This document shows, piece by piece, positions 18,001 to 25,320 of a stretch of 64,000 nt of DNA. Origin of the DNA: Allochromatium tepidum (GTDB lineage: Bacteria > Pseudomonadota > Gammaproteobacteria > Chromatiales > Chromatiaceae); assembly GCF_018409545.1 (NCBI RefSeq), contig NZ_AP024564.1, positions 111,925 to 175,924 of the forward strand, given 5' to 3'. Both the position numbers and the translations under genes were made by a program. Below the pieces are notes generated by a model, which was given only the letters and a program-made list of their open reading frames with translations, was not told the DNA's origin and made no database searches. Positions within the stretch are counted from its first letter, which is position 1; each line of letters opens with the position of its first letter.

Positions 18001-18520
18001 CGAAGACACCGGATTCGTACCGCTGTGTCGCGCCGCGCGGCTGATTGGTGCCTCGCTCAACGCCGACATGAGCGCGATCAACGGCCTCATCGAGCGTTGG
18101 GACTGCTTGGAGGGACTGGAGGCTATGCAGGCGATCAATGCCGGCTCGGCTCAACCTTTGCCGCTGCCCGGCCCCGGTGTGTATCGGGGGTTCAGCATCC
18201 CGCTCTCCCTGAGCCTTCCAGATGGCTCGCATGTGCTCAAGCTCAGCCTGGAGTCGTCCGGTGTGTCCATCAATGCGTCGCGCACCTATGACGTCCCTTT
18301 CACCCTGGATCGTGCTTCGATCACATTCAACAACCTTTCGATCCTCTACAACGGAGCTGCCGCCGCCGATGGCCTGACGGCCGCGTCCATCGGACTCTTT
18401 GGCATCCGGATGACCGGTGGATCGGGAATCGGTTTTGCCGAGCATGTGGGCGATGGTTCCGGAAGTGATTCCGAAATCGGTCCTGGCGAGGAGTCAAGCG
18501 AAGGCGAACTGCCGGAGTGA
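15098..18520 (+). CDS. Large fibronectin-type surface/exported protein
   Basis: A 1140-residue protein with a signal peptide (ending NASA), fibronectin type III-like segments near residues 25-120, 365-450 and 870-980, three Cys-rich repeats of about 58 residues at residues 130-300 (SVPFGSSC...RTCSNGTLSGSY), and an Ig-like middle part. The composition is Ser/Thr/Gly-rich, typical of adhesins. The 5' half (15.1-16.9 kb) is clearly AT-richer than neighbouring genes, suggesting mosaic origin. ATG at 15098 overlaps the previous stop. It probably mediates surface attachment; no specific ligand can be read from the sequence. Confidence 0.65.
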   Translation: MRARFYTIVVIFLALSFSGMPANASAPPTPNITNYYTQKYPTQFQIIVDTALPVGTSVTSYERSWRRQGTSTWSSSNYSTGAVIVAHGIGTGDLIVGATYEIRIRACNGSGCSGWSNTVNVVAGSMTPPTCTSPWGTTVNNGSSITAYQSSSVPFGSSCVSQTRTCSNGTLSGSYTYQSCSVASPSNCTGTPWGTVSHGSSVTAYLSSSVPFGSSCTSETRTCSNGTLSGSYTYQSCSVASPSNCTGTPWGTVSHGSSVTAYLSSSVPFGSSCTSQTRTCNNGSLSGSYTNTSCSVAAPADCSTATLNWGTSNYCSGSASGGPHGTTRSLTNSTTGATGSASATCNNGTWSLSGASCSANLAAPSSLSATDGTVSNGINITWGSVSGASSYLLQYRKQGTSTWSNLYSGASTSYSWTGLSDESVYEFQVLASNVLGSGSFSAIDTGFIRKLIDPKFVSQSGIPAKIGIGQSFNYTQVWRNDGSETWTTGGSYGTSPFNPSNTSVWSQGFTAFSSSTSTNGSVTTSLSATAPSTPGTYPLQRIFTKGGVEYGAASTSVSIVVMDTPKCSGVTANTTTFYNKDNTVTVTISGALANSVESAFVRVWSDANGTDDVRDYTATSQGSGNWRATVPLNNHADFGSIQIQAWVGSTVFPEVICASTSVNYVELPIPQLTLTPTLGSFTEESIQGFVVDRANGLFAKGVVNLGDAFNTLKTKIEIRNVGDVVVATVGNVTAGAESNLTTNHTSGDAWTMASGSIRVTYADTDTASQGKELIVPVRWRVAPMVMDVGLTYGERLPLVATASVSRGGSYSQESHGTFAARLERHPSGAAVAPEQTVNEGLSLFDSGLDYATLYNASLVAVMRALPPDGVTLLSAIEFRSTAVSPPALPPATVNATDGTREDDVRITWPALAPGNAFKYRVYRDGTEISDSSLGVSGTSLIDEPPERGKNYTYAVRSILGSNTSAQATEDTGFVPLCRAARLIGASLNADMSAINGLIERWDCLEGLEAMQAINAGSAQPLPLPGPGVYRGFSIPLSLSLPDGSHVLKLSLESSGVSINASRTYDVPFTLDRASITFNNLSILYNGAAAADGLTAASIGLFGIRMTGGSGIGFAEHVGDGSGSDSEIGPGEESSEGELPE
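15486..16003 (+). repeat. 174-bp coding repeats in the surface protein
   Basis: Three copies starting near 15486, 15660 and 15834. Copies two and three are nearly identical for over 120 bp, indicating a recent duplication; each encodes about 58 residues with four cysteines. Confidence 0.85.
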
Positions 18521-18530
18521 TCGCCGACCG

Positions 18531-18557
18531 CCTGTCCCGCTCTTCGGGCGGGACAGG
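18531..18557 (+). promoter_or_regulatory. Intercistronic 10-bp GC hairpin
   Basis: Perfect stem CCTGTCCCGC / GCGGGACAGG with loop TCTTCGG, directly after the surface-protein stop and 20 bp before the next ATG. There is no T-run, so it is more likely an mRNA-stabilising or processing hairpin than a terminator. Confidence 0.55.
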
Positions 18558-18578
18558 TGCAATAGAGAGGTTAAAAAC

Positions 18579-19241
18579 ATGTATCAAAGACGCCGATATC
18601 CTTGGATATTTTTTCCCATCTTCATGCTGATGCTTGGAAGCGTGTCATCAGCGTGGACGCAGTCCGGCGGGTCGCCGCAGGTCGCGCAGGAGCTTTACAA
18701 GCATGCCCTGACATCATTGCCGGTGTTGCCGTCCGGGGTCTCTCTCGGCACGAGCACGCCGCGTTCCGTTCGTCCCGATCTGCAACGATTGATCGATGGA
18801 GGCGCGATCCTCAGTGAGGGCGTGTCGGCCTATACCTCCGGCGCATTGATGAATGTGGCCCAAACCTATGGCGATGGACTTGCGGGCGAGCTCGGGTTGC
18901 GCCTGATGAGCCTCAACTTCGGGCGCGATCAGACGCTGGCCTTGGTCTTTTTCATGGTGCAGCGTGGTTGGCAAGATCAAAATGTCGAGCCTTTGATCGA
19001 CCGGTTGGTCGAGCGCTATGGTCCCTATACCTCACCGATCTTTGTTCAGGACGGACGAGGTGAAAATTCGGATCGTTACGTTCTTTTCAACCTGGAGCGG
19101 TTCATTGTGGAGATCGCCATACCCGAGAATGGCTCGTTTTCTCAAGTGACACTGGCCACACGAGAAGTCTATGAAATGATCAAAAAACAAGAGGGAACGG
19201 CTGATTTGCTGTTTCCTTGGCTGGGAATCGAGCGGAATTGA
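18579..19241 (+). CDS. Exported protein of unknown function
   Basis: A 220-residue protein beginning MYQRRRYPW with a signal peptide (hydrophobic IFFPIFMLMLG, ending AWTQ). The ATG at 18579 is chosen because GAGAGG lies eight bases upstream; the longer reading frame has no signal. The mature part is helical, with a Gln/Leu-rich middle and no recognised motif. It is the last gene of the run 13478-19241 and probably works with the surface protein or transfer apparatus. Confidence 0.6.
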   Translation: MYQRRRYPWIFFPIFMLMLGSVSSAWTQSGGSPQVAQELYKHALTSLPVLPSGVSLGTSTPRSVRPDLQRLIDGGAILSEGVSAYTSGALMNVAQTYGDGLAGELGLRLMSLNFGRDQTLALVFFMVQRGWQDQNVEPLIDRLVERYGPYTSPIFVQDGRGENSDRYVLFNLERFIVEIAIPENGSFSQVTLATREVYEMIKKQEGTADLLFPWLGIERN

Positions 19242-19252
19242 AAAGATCAAAA

Positions 19253-19474
19253 ATGCCTTTCGTCATGGGCCTTACAGTTAAAGCTAGGTTTTTTTGCGCC
19301 TACTTGGCGGCAACAATCTTTTTGATTGTCGTCGCGGTTTTATCCGAACCCGAAAGGAAGGAATCATGCGAATCGGTTAAGCGTTTAACTCTGACCAAAA
19401 TTAACTTTAATACTACTTTGTCAGACTTGATTAAGCTATTGATTTTGCTATATTTTGCTGCACGTTCATTTTAA
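19253..19474 (+). pseudogene. Possible small membrane protein cut by the IS element
   Basis: A short frame (MPFVMGLTVKARFF...) with one good transmembrane stretch (FFCAYLAATIFLIVVAVL) runs into the IS701 element and ends inside it. Either the 3' part of a gene was replaced by the insertion or this is chance; no Shine-Dalgarno sequence is clear. Confidence 0.25.
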
Positions 19475-20935
19475 CACGCCATGTACTCGATATGCTTGTC
19501 AAGCCCGCTGTTCCCCAAAAAGATCATGTGCTCAAACAATTGCCCAGTAAACTGGCATTTCACATCGAAGAATATTACGATTGTTTTCAAACTGAAACAT
19601 CAAATTGCCTTAATTTAGGCCAGAATTATATTCAGGGTCTTTTCAAGACAGAAGCGGGCAAACGCAACATGGAACGCCTGAACGAAGAACTAAATCTCTC
19701 TGGAAACGGCTATCAGCGTATTCAGCATTTTATTACCAATTCAACATGGTCTGCTCAAGGACTTATTGATGCCATTGCCCGTAAAACATCTGACCTATAT
19801 GCCAGTCAAGACACATACAGACTCTGTGATGTTGGCTATATTATTGATGAATCAGCGCATCTCAAGAAAGGAAAACATTCAGTCGGTGTGGCGCGTCAGT
19901 ATGCCGGATTGATCGGTAAGGTTGAAAACTGCCAAGTTGGCGTGTATGCCAGTTTGGTCTGGAACTCTCATAGTACTTTGATCAATGAGCGGCTCTTTCT
20001 TCCAAAAGAGTGGACGACAAATCCAACACGCTGCAAAGAGGCCGGTATTCCAGAAGATCAGCGCCTGTTCAAAACGAAGCCGCAATTGGCGATCGAGATG
20101 ATCAAAGCCGATCTCGAAGCCGGTGTGCAATTTAGTTGGGTCGGCGGTGATGGCTTGTACGGTCATGGGTTTGAGCTGGGCAACGCCTTAGATAACATGG
20201 GGTTAACGTTCTTACTGGACATTCACAGCAATCAAAACATTTATCTCAGTGAGCCGGTTTTGAGCGTTCCGGAACCCACGTCCAAACGTGGAGCTAAACC
20301 CACACAGCGGCGCGCAGATACTGAACCGATGCGGGTGGATGTCTATGCCAAGGAGTTGGCCTCCTATACCTGGCCAACCGTCACGATTCGCGATGGAACG
20401 AAAGGACCACTCACCCTTTCGATTCATACCAGACGTGTTTGGATCTGGGATGGTGAATCGGAGCGCGCGACCGAACGAGTTTTGGTCATTACTCAGCGTC
20501 CCAACAGTTCAAAGCTTAAATATTCATTGAGCAATGTCGATTATACCAAAACACCTTTAGAACGATTAGCTTACATGCAGGCTCAGCGGTATTGGGTCGA
20601 GCGTGCGTTTCAGGAAGCCAAAAGTGAACTGGGCATGTCGGATTATCAAGTTAGAAAATGGGATGCGTGGCATCGTCACATGGCGCTTGTGATGCTGGCA
20701 CTCGCGTTTCTTGTTAAAGAGCGTATTCTGTACAAGCAAGATTATCCATTACTAAGCTCCCGCGACATTCGGCTCATGATTATTGCCATGCTGCTCAATG
20801 AGCCCGCCGCTGTCGATCAGTGTATTCAACAGCTAGAGGCTCGACATAAACAGCGACGCCGTGACATTGAGCGATATGATAAAACCGAAGCTACCAAATG
20901 ATTTTGGAGCCAGAAATTAAAGTGACAAAGTAGTA
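19411..20935 (+). mobile_element. IS701-family insertion sequence, complete
   Basis: A 1525-bp element with inverted ends beginning TACTACTTTGTCA, flanked by the 4-bp duplication TTAA (19407-19410 and 20936-20939). TTAA fits the YTAR-type target known for the IS701 family. It contains one intact transposase gene. An internally deleted copy with the same ends and CTAG duplications sits in the cas locus (49217-49631). Confidence 0.9.
19492..20901 (+). CDS. IS701-family DDE transposase
   Basis: A 469-residue transposase. Family hallmarks are visible: DESAHLKKGKHSVGVARQY (residues 121-139, first Asp region), GKVENCQVGVYAS, WVGGDGLYGHG (second Asp), and the C-terminal YWVERAFQEAKSELGM with the third acidic residue. 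The length is normal and there is no frameshift, so this copy should be active and could also move the deletion derivative at 49217. The gene is AT-richer than the plasmid, consistent with recent arrival. Confidence 0.9.
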   Translation: MLVKPAVPQKDHVLKQLPSKLAFHIEEYYDCFQTETSNCLNLGQNYIQGLFKTEAGKRNMERLNEELNLSGNGYQRIQHFITNSTWSAQGLIDAIARKTSDLYASQDTYRLCDVGYIIDESAHLKKGKHSVGVARQYAGLIGKVENCQVGVYASLVWNSHSTLINERLFLPKEWTTNPTRCKEAGIPEDQRLFKTKPQLAIEMIKADLEAGVQFSWVGGDGLYGHGFELGNALDNMGLTFLLDIHSNQNIYLSEPVLSVPEPTSKRGAKPTQRRADTEPMRVDVYAKELASYTWPTVTIRDGTKGPLTLSIHTRRVWIWDGESERATERVLVITQRPNSSKLKYSLSNVDYTKTPLERLAYMQAQRYWVERAFQEAKSELGMSDYQVRKWDAWHRHMALVMLALAFLVKERILYKQDYPLLSSRDIRLMIIAMLLNEPAAVDQCIQQLEARHKQRRRDIERYDKTEATK

Positions 20936-20985
20936 TTAATTGCGAATTGCATTTTTGATCCCCGCATCGAAGCGGGGATCGACGT

Positions 20986-21459
20986 TTAATTCGGCGCAGT
21001 TGCGCGTGCTGCCGACATCAGATCCTGAATTTTATCACGCAGATTTTTCGGGTCATCGACGCCCTTAAAAACAATGTCAGCGTCCGACTGAGCCGCCGAT
21101 GAAAATGAAACGTCCCCCGTATTCATCAGTCGATCGATAATGCCTTGTTTTAGATGTACGGCACGCACATCCGCTAATCGGATGCTGATTTCGTTGCGAG
21201 AGATCAGCCCTTTTTTGCAGATCAACCGCCCATCGAGCAGTCGGTAAATTATCGAATAACGTTGAATAACGACAACCGTCAAAAAAAGCGTACCTATCAC
21301 GACGAACAGGGGCGCAACAAAATCCGGGACGATCCCAGGGGGCATCACATATTCGATGTATCCGGCACAGTAAAAAGCAGCGGCAATGATCGACAAGATG
21401 TCGAGGTAGTTGTTCCAGGACGGGCGAATCACAAAGGTTGACTCGAGATTTTTGTTCAT
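20986..21459 (-). CDS. Membrane protein with bacterial PH domain
   Basis: A 157-residue protein with two N-terminal transmembrane segments (DILSIIAAAFYCAGYIEYV and FVAPLFVVIGTLFLTVVVI) followed by a bPH2/YdbT-like domain (YSIIYRLLDGRLICKKGLI...RLADVRAVHLKQGIIDRL). Such proteins sit in the inner membrane with the PH-like domain in the cytoplasm; their role is generally unknown. I chose the start at 21459 because the longer frame only reads through the palindromic insertion at 21471. It once probably followed the DsbC-like gene directly. Confidence 0.65.
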   Translation of the reverse strand: MNKNLESTFVIRPSWNNYLDILSIIAAAFYCAGYIEYVMPPGIVPDFVAPLFVVIGTLFLTVVVIQRYSIIYRLLDGRLICKKGLISRNEISIRLADVRAVHLKQGIIDRLMNTGDVSFSSAAQSDADIVFKGVDDPKNLRDKIQDLMSAARATAPN

Positions 21460-21470
21460 CTTTTTTTCCA

Positions 21471-21519
21471 CTTGACATCCTCCCCGCCCTAAAGGACGGG
21501 GTTTTACGGCGCACTGGAT
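21471..21519 (-). mobile_element. Palindromic element, TnpB-end type (49 bp)
   Basis: The sequence CTTGACATCCTCCCCGCCCT-AAAGG-ACGGGG... ending ACTGGAT recurs almost unchanged at 58790-58838 (reverse) and 63497-63545. It lies exactly between the stop of the DsbC-like gene and the start region of the PH-domain gene. It resembles the right-end hairpins of IS200/IS605 elements without any transposase. Confidence 0.6.
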
Positions 21520-22469
21520 CAAGGCAGCAGTAGAAGCTTTTTCCATTCGTCACCGTCCGTTGGAACGGGCAACGAGTCGGCGCGATTACCCCGCACTTCG
21601 TAGACCAGCGGCAGCGTGTTCAGTCGAGCCAACAAGGCCTGGGTCGAGTTGTCGTCGAGGCGAAAGATCCCGAGGCCCATGGCCTGCTTGAGGAGCGGAT
21701 CGTCGCGCAAGCGGTCTTTGTCGAGCCAAGGTGCGGCATGACTTTTTTCGGCATATTCGAGCAGCTTCTGATAGCCGTCTCCAGGGTTCAGGGTGTCATA
21801 CCCCAGAGCCATGGCCATCGCCCCCGTACTCAACTCATCGTGCGCCGCTGAAACAGGGATGACACGCAACGCGCGAACCGCACGGCCTTCTTCGCGCAAG
21901 CTTTGGCGCAAGGCCGCGATGCGCAGAAAATTCCGGCGCCCGATTTCCGGCCCCAGGTCCACCACCACGATCAGCGAACCGTCCGGATCCTCGATCGGTT
22001 CGGCGTCCAGCCCGTGCATCTCCAGCGGACGGAGTGCCTGGGCCGGACTGTCGGCACGCTCACCGCGTACCTGCCGCTCAATGACCTGACCCAGGTTGCG
22101 ATTTTGCTCCATGTCGATGAACAGTCCGGCCATGAGATAGCGGCCTGTTGTGTCTACATAGAGCACGAACGTCTCCCGCTGAGATTCCTGGTCTTTTTTG
22201 GAGATCGTGGCCTCGATCACGAGGGCATCCAGACCTTCGATTGGGGTCGACAGCCGTTGAATCACCTGGGCGTCACTGACATCTCCCACGGATTGTCCGC
22301 CGAGCATCTGTGAGAGTCGCCGGCTGTCTCTGACCCACTCGGGAAGAGTCTCAGGGGCAACAGAGACCTCCGGAAACTCCGAAGACCAGATCGGCGATGA
22401 CCATCCAAACCCCATCACCGGAGCCATCAGCAGACTCAACAGTCCGGCATATCGATTAAGCCGCCCCAT
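21519..22469 (-). CDS. Exported DsbC-like protein without redox cysteines
   Basis: A 316-residue protein with an N-terminal signal peptide (LLSLLMAPVMGFGW). The segment PIEGLDALVIEATI...FVLYVDTTGRYLMAGLFIDME resembles the dimerisation half of DsbC/DsbG-type isomerases, and the later part could form a thioredoxin-like fold (SLIVVVDLG...RNFLRIAALR...VRALRVIPVSAAHDE). No cysteine is visible anywhere, so it cannot be a thiol isomerase; a chaperone or structural role is more likely. It overlaps the end of the DsbA-like gene by 14 bp and is co-transcribed with it. Confidence 0.55.
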   Translation of the reverse strand: MGRLNRYAGLLSLLMAPVMGFGWSSPIWSSEFPEVSVAPETLPEWVRDSRRLSQMLGGQSVGDVSDAQVIQRLSTPIEGLDALVIEATISKKDQESQRETFVLYVDTTGRYLMAGLFIDMEQNRNLGQVIERQVRGERADSPAQALRPLEMHGLDAEPIEDPDGSLIVVVDLGPEIGRRNFLRIAALRQSLREEGRAVRALRVIPVSAAHDELSTGAMAMALGYDTLNPGDGYQKLLEYAEKSHAAPWLDKDRLRDDPLLKQAMGLGIFRLDDNSTQALLARLNTLPLVYEVRGNRADSLPVPTDGDEWKKLLLLP

Positions 22470-23205
22470 GGCGCCCTCCCGCTTCGATCGCGCGACTAAC
22501 GATCCCGTTGAGCAATGTCAGAAATTGCGACGTATTGCCATTGGTGTGATCCGGATTGACGGCAAACCGGCCCGAGACGACGACCGTTGGTGTGGCCTTG
22601 ATCTGGTAGATGCTGATGACTTTGGCGTGATTGGAAATCCGCGACTCCAAAGCGTCCATCTCCTCACTCTCCAGGAACCCCGAGATGCGATCGGCGGCGA
22701 GGCCGGACTCGACCAAGGCGCTCAGAACATGGGAGGTGGTCAGTTCACCCACACCGGCGGTCTGCCCCAGAGTGTCGCCCTGAAGGAGGTTGAAGATTGC
22801 CAGGTCGTAGCGCGGCAGCACCTTTGGATCAAGGGTTTGGGCAATCAATCGACCATAAACGGCCAGCGTCTGGTTGTCGTTTTCCGGGGACGTGATGATG
22901 GGGACCACGGTGAATTGAAGCGGCTTCGGAAGAGACTGACCCCATTGGACGAGGCCATTGTGATATTGACGGCAATAGGGGCAGTCGTACGTAAAAAACA
23001 GCCGCACATGACGGGCATCGCCCGCCACAGGCGGATCGATCACGTCGTAGGGTTTGAGTTCGAAGGTAGCGGAAGGGGAGGGGAGGTCGCGAGGCAGAGG
23101 CTGGATGGCGCTAACCGGTTTGGCCAGCGCGAGACCTGTCAGGAACAGCAACGCTCGCCGCCGGGACGGATCGAGCCGCGTCGGCATGTCTGTGTATCGG
23201 GACAT
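22456..23205 (-). CDS. DsbA-like periplasmic thiol oxidoreductase
   Basis: A 249-residue protein with a twin-Arg-rich N-terminus and hydrophobic export signal (RRRALLFLTGLALAKPVSA), then a thioredoxin fold with CPYC (FFTYDCPYCRQYHNG) and the cis-Pro loop KATPTVVVSG. It should form or shuffle disulfides in the periplasm; the Cys-rich TraN and the CxxC TraF of the same element are plausible clients. The start at 23205 (MSRYTDMP) follows a well-placed promoter; the longer open frame upstream lacks initiation signals. Confidence 0.75.
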   Translation of the reverse strand: MSRYTDMPTRLDPSRRRALLFLTGLALAKPVSAIQPLPRDLPSPSATFELKPYDVIDPPVAGDARHVRLFFTYDCPYCRQYHNGLVQWGQSLPKPLQFTVVPIITSPENDNQTLAVYGRLIAQTLDPKVLPRYDLAIFNLLQGDTLGQTAGVGELTTSHVLSALVESGLAADRISGFLESEEMDALESRISNHAKVISIYQIKATPTVVVSGRFAVNPDHTNGNTSQFLTLLNGIVSRAIEAGGRHGAA

Positions 23206-23228
23206 TAGGATTTTACTCTTAGACTTGA

Positions 23229-23271
23229 TTACATTGTAGTTCAATAGTATCTTTAATACGACTTTTGTCAA
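23229..23271 (-). promoter_or_regulatory. Promoter with operator for the dsb-like genes
   Basis: On the minus strand: -35 TTGACA (23271-23266), 16-bp spacer, -10 TACTAT (23249-23244), and the palindrome TTACATTGTAG (23229-23239 in plus numbering) about where transcription would start. A repressor bound there would block the promoter. The same palindrome class is found near 13399, 28674 and 30898. Confidence 0.55.
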
Positions 23272-23388
23272 CGCGCATCGGCCACCGATGCCCAGATCGC
23301 GCCGCCTGCCCCGTCGGCGCTCAGCGCCCTTCGCCGATCTTTCGATCGTCCATACCATTCCCTATTCCCTCCCCACGAGGTGAGACTG

Positions 23389-24663
23389 ATGACCAGTTCT
23401 ATCGCATCAATCGGACGTATCCATCAGGAGATCGCCCTAGAGCCGCGCGAGTTCATCTCGACATCCGCAACGGATGCCATGGCTGTTCGTTATCTCAATG
23501 AATTGTTCAGAGATGCCGCTCGTCGCGGGATCAGTGACGTTCATTTCGAGGATCGGGAAGATGCGTGCGCGATTCGGTTTCGTCACAACGGCGAGATGGA
23601 GGAGGTCGATCGCGTTACTCCCAATTACTCGCGCGAGTTCGACGGCAAAATACGCATGAAATGCAAACTTTCGCTGTCTGAGCGCATGTCCCCATTGGAC
23701 GGGAAGTTTCGCTTTGAGGTCGATGGGCGCGATGTCGACGTGCGTGTCAGTATTCTCCCCCTGGCTCACGGTCAGTCGATCGTCTGCCGCCTCCTGGATC
23801 AGAAGGCGAACTTGATCAACCTGGATGATATCGACATGCCGGGCGATATCCGTGCGGCCATCGGACACATCATCACGCAACCCCAGGGATTGTTTTTGGT
23901 CACAGGCCCGACGGGTTCCGGTAAGACAACGACGCTATACGGCATCCTTCAACAACTGAACACGCCTGATGTAAAAATCCTCACGGTTGAGGATCCGGTC
24001 GAATATCGTTTGCCCGGCATCAGCCAGGCACAAACCAATCCCAAACTGACGTTTGCCGGCGCCTTGAAGTCGATGCTGCGCCAAGACCCGGATATCATCC
24101 TGGTCGGCGAGATTCGGGATTCCGAAACGGCTCGGATTGCTACACAAGCGGCCTTGACTGGACACATTGTCCTCTCCACGCTCCATACCAACAGCGCGCT
24201 GGTAACGCTCAATCGTCTGCTGGATCTGGACGTCGACCCCCACGCGCTGGGGGCGGCCATGGGCGGCTTTATGGCGCAACGTCTGGCGCGCCGGCTGTGT
24301 CCATACTGCCGCCGCCCGCGTTCCCTCACGGAGGACGCACGCTATCAGATGCGCTACGCGGGGGTCGCGGAAGAACTCATGCCGCCCGACACCGTGATCT
24401 ACGAGCCGGCCGGGTGTTCGCAATGCCGGGATGGCTGGAACGGCCGGATCCCCGTGTTTGAATTGGTCACGGCCACCCCGGAGGTGCGCCTGGCCATCGA
24501 GGAGGGCAGCCTCAAGCGACTGGAGCGCGCGGCTCATATTCAGCCTCAGTACCGGTCACTGGGCCGGCACGCCATGCAGCTGGTTCTGGAGGGTCGGACG
24601 TCGTTGCTGGAGGCTATGGCGGTCACGGGGTCGACGCAGGTACAACTCGACGAGGCCGCTTGA
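23389..24663 (+). CDS. GspE/PilT-type secretion ATPase
   Basis: A 424-residue cytoplasmic ATPase of the type II secretion/type IV pilus family. Visible: Walker A GPTGSGKTTTLYG, the Asp box region ILTVEDPVEYRLPG, Walker B DIILVGEIRDSETA, the His box LSTLHTNSA, and a zinc-binding tetracysteine (CPYCRR...CSQCRDG). The N-terminal domain is short, so it is closer to PilT/DotB-like or plasmid-borne relatives than to full-length GspE. GAGGTGAG precedes the ATG at 23389. No pilin or secretin gene is nearby; it may power a plasmid pilus or substrate delivery. Confidence 0.85.
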   Translation: MTSSIASIGRIHQEIALEPREFISTSATDAMAVRYLNELFRDAARRGISDVHFEDREDACAIRFRHNGEMEEVDRVTPNYSREFDGKIRMKCKLSLSERMSPLDGKFRFEVDGRDVDVRVSILPLAHGQSIVCRLLDQKANLINLDDIDMPGDIRAAIGHIITQPQGLFLVTGPTGSGKTTTLYGILQQLNTPDVKILTVEDPVEYRLPGISQAQTNPKLTFAGALKSMLRQDPDIILVGEIRDSETARIATQAALTGHIVLSTLHTNSALVTLNRLLDLDVDPHALGAAMGGFMAQRLARRLCPYCRRPRSLTEDARYQMRYAGVAEELMPPDTVIYEPAGCSQCRDGWNGRIPVFELVTATPEVRLAIEEGSLKRLERAAHIQPQYRSLGRHAMQLVLEGRTSLLEAMAVTGSTQVQLDEAA

Positions 24664-24891
24664 TCACATTTAGCCGCGCATCCTGCGCATCGACGCGCGG
24701 CGTCAATCGACCGACTTCTCGCCTCGAAAGACGGGGCGAGAAATCAAAAATGAGCACTTTTGAGGCTCTCAACGCTTTGGTTGCGAGAGCTTGAAGCCCC
24801 GCATCAATGCGCCGCATGATGCGCGGGAGTATTCACAAAATTCGGAGCAGCCTAAATATGCTATAGATACACACGTCTTGGGAGGCAGAAA
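24664..24891 (+). promoter_or_regulatory. Intergenic region with hairpins and a promoter
   Basis: Contains a hairpin TTCTCGCC/GGCGAGAA (about 24717-24744), a second imperfect hairpin near 24760-24830, and an extended -10 (TG-C-TATAGA, 24859-24867) followed by GGGAGG just before the ATG at 24892. Nothing coding is seen. Confidence 0.4.
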
Positions 24892-25320
24892 ATGGAAATC
24901 TTCATCGGTTTTTTAATTATTGGAACGCTATTCGGTCATTTCCTGGTGTTTCTTCAGAGACACCGAGCGCGGAAACGCGCCCAGGCCGAATACAAGATCC
25001 GTCTTGCACAACAGTACGAACAACTGCGTGACTACATGATGGACCCGGATCTGCTGCGCGGGCATGATCTGGTCGCTTCTATTTGGCTCGACATGATTCG
25101 TCATCAGCCGCCGGATCCTGAAATAGAAGGGCTTGTTCTGGCGGCCGCCACGGCGATCGAGCATCATGAGGGCCGACACTCTGAGGGCCGTCCTATTCAG
25201 CGCGGATGGATGACAGAGCAGGATTATCAGGAATATTTCCATTTTTTGGATCAGGCCGGCTCTTTCCAAGAACGCTACGCCGCCATCTTTCGCACTAAGG
25301 CCGCGCCGGCCGATCGTTGA
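24892..25320 (+). CDS. Small membrane-anchored protein
   Basis: A 142-residue protein: an N-terminal transmembrane helix (IFIGFLIIGTLFGHFLVFL) followed by a basic segment and a helical acidic cytoplasmic domain. GGGAGG seven to eight bases before the ATG supports the start. The 3' end overlaps the convergent HD-protein gene by 26 bp. No family recognised. Confidence 0.6.
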   Translation: MEIFIGFLIIGTLFGHFLVFLQRHRARKRAQAEYKIRLAQQYEQLRDYMMDPDLLRGHDLVASIWLDMIRHQPPDPEIEGLVLAAATAIEHHEGRHSEGRPIQRGWMTEQDYQEYFHFLDQAGSFQERYAAIFRTKAAPADR

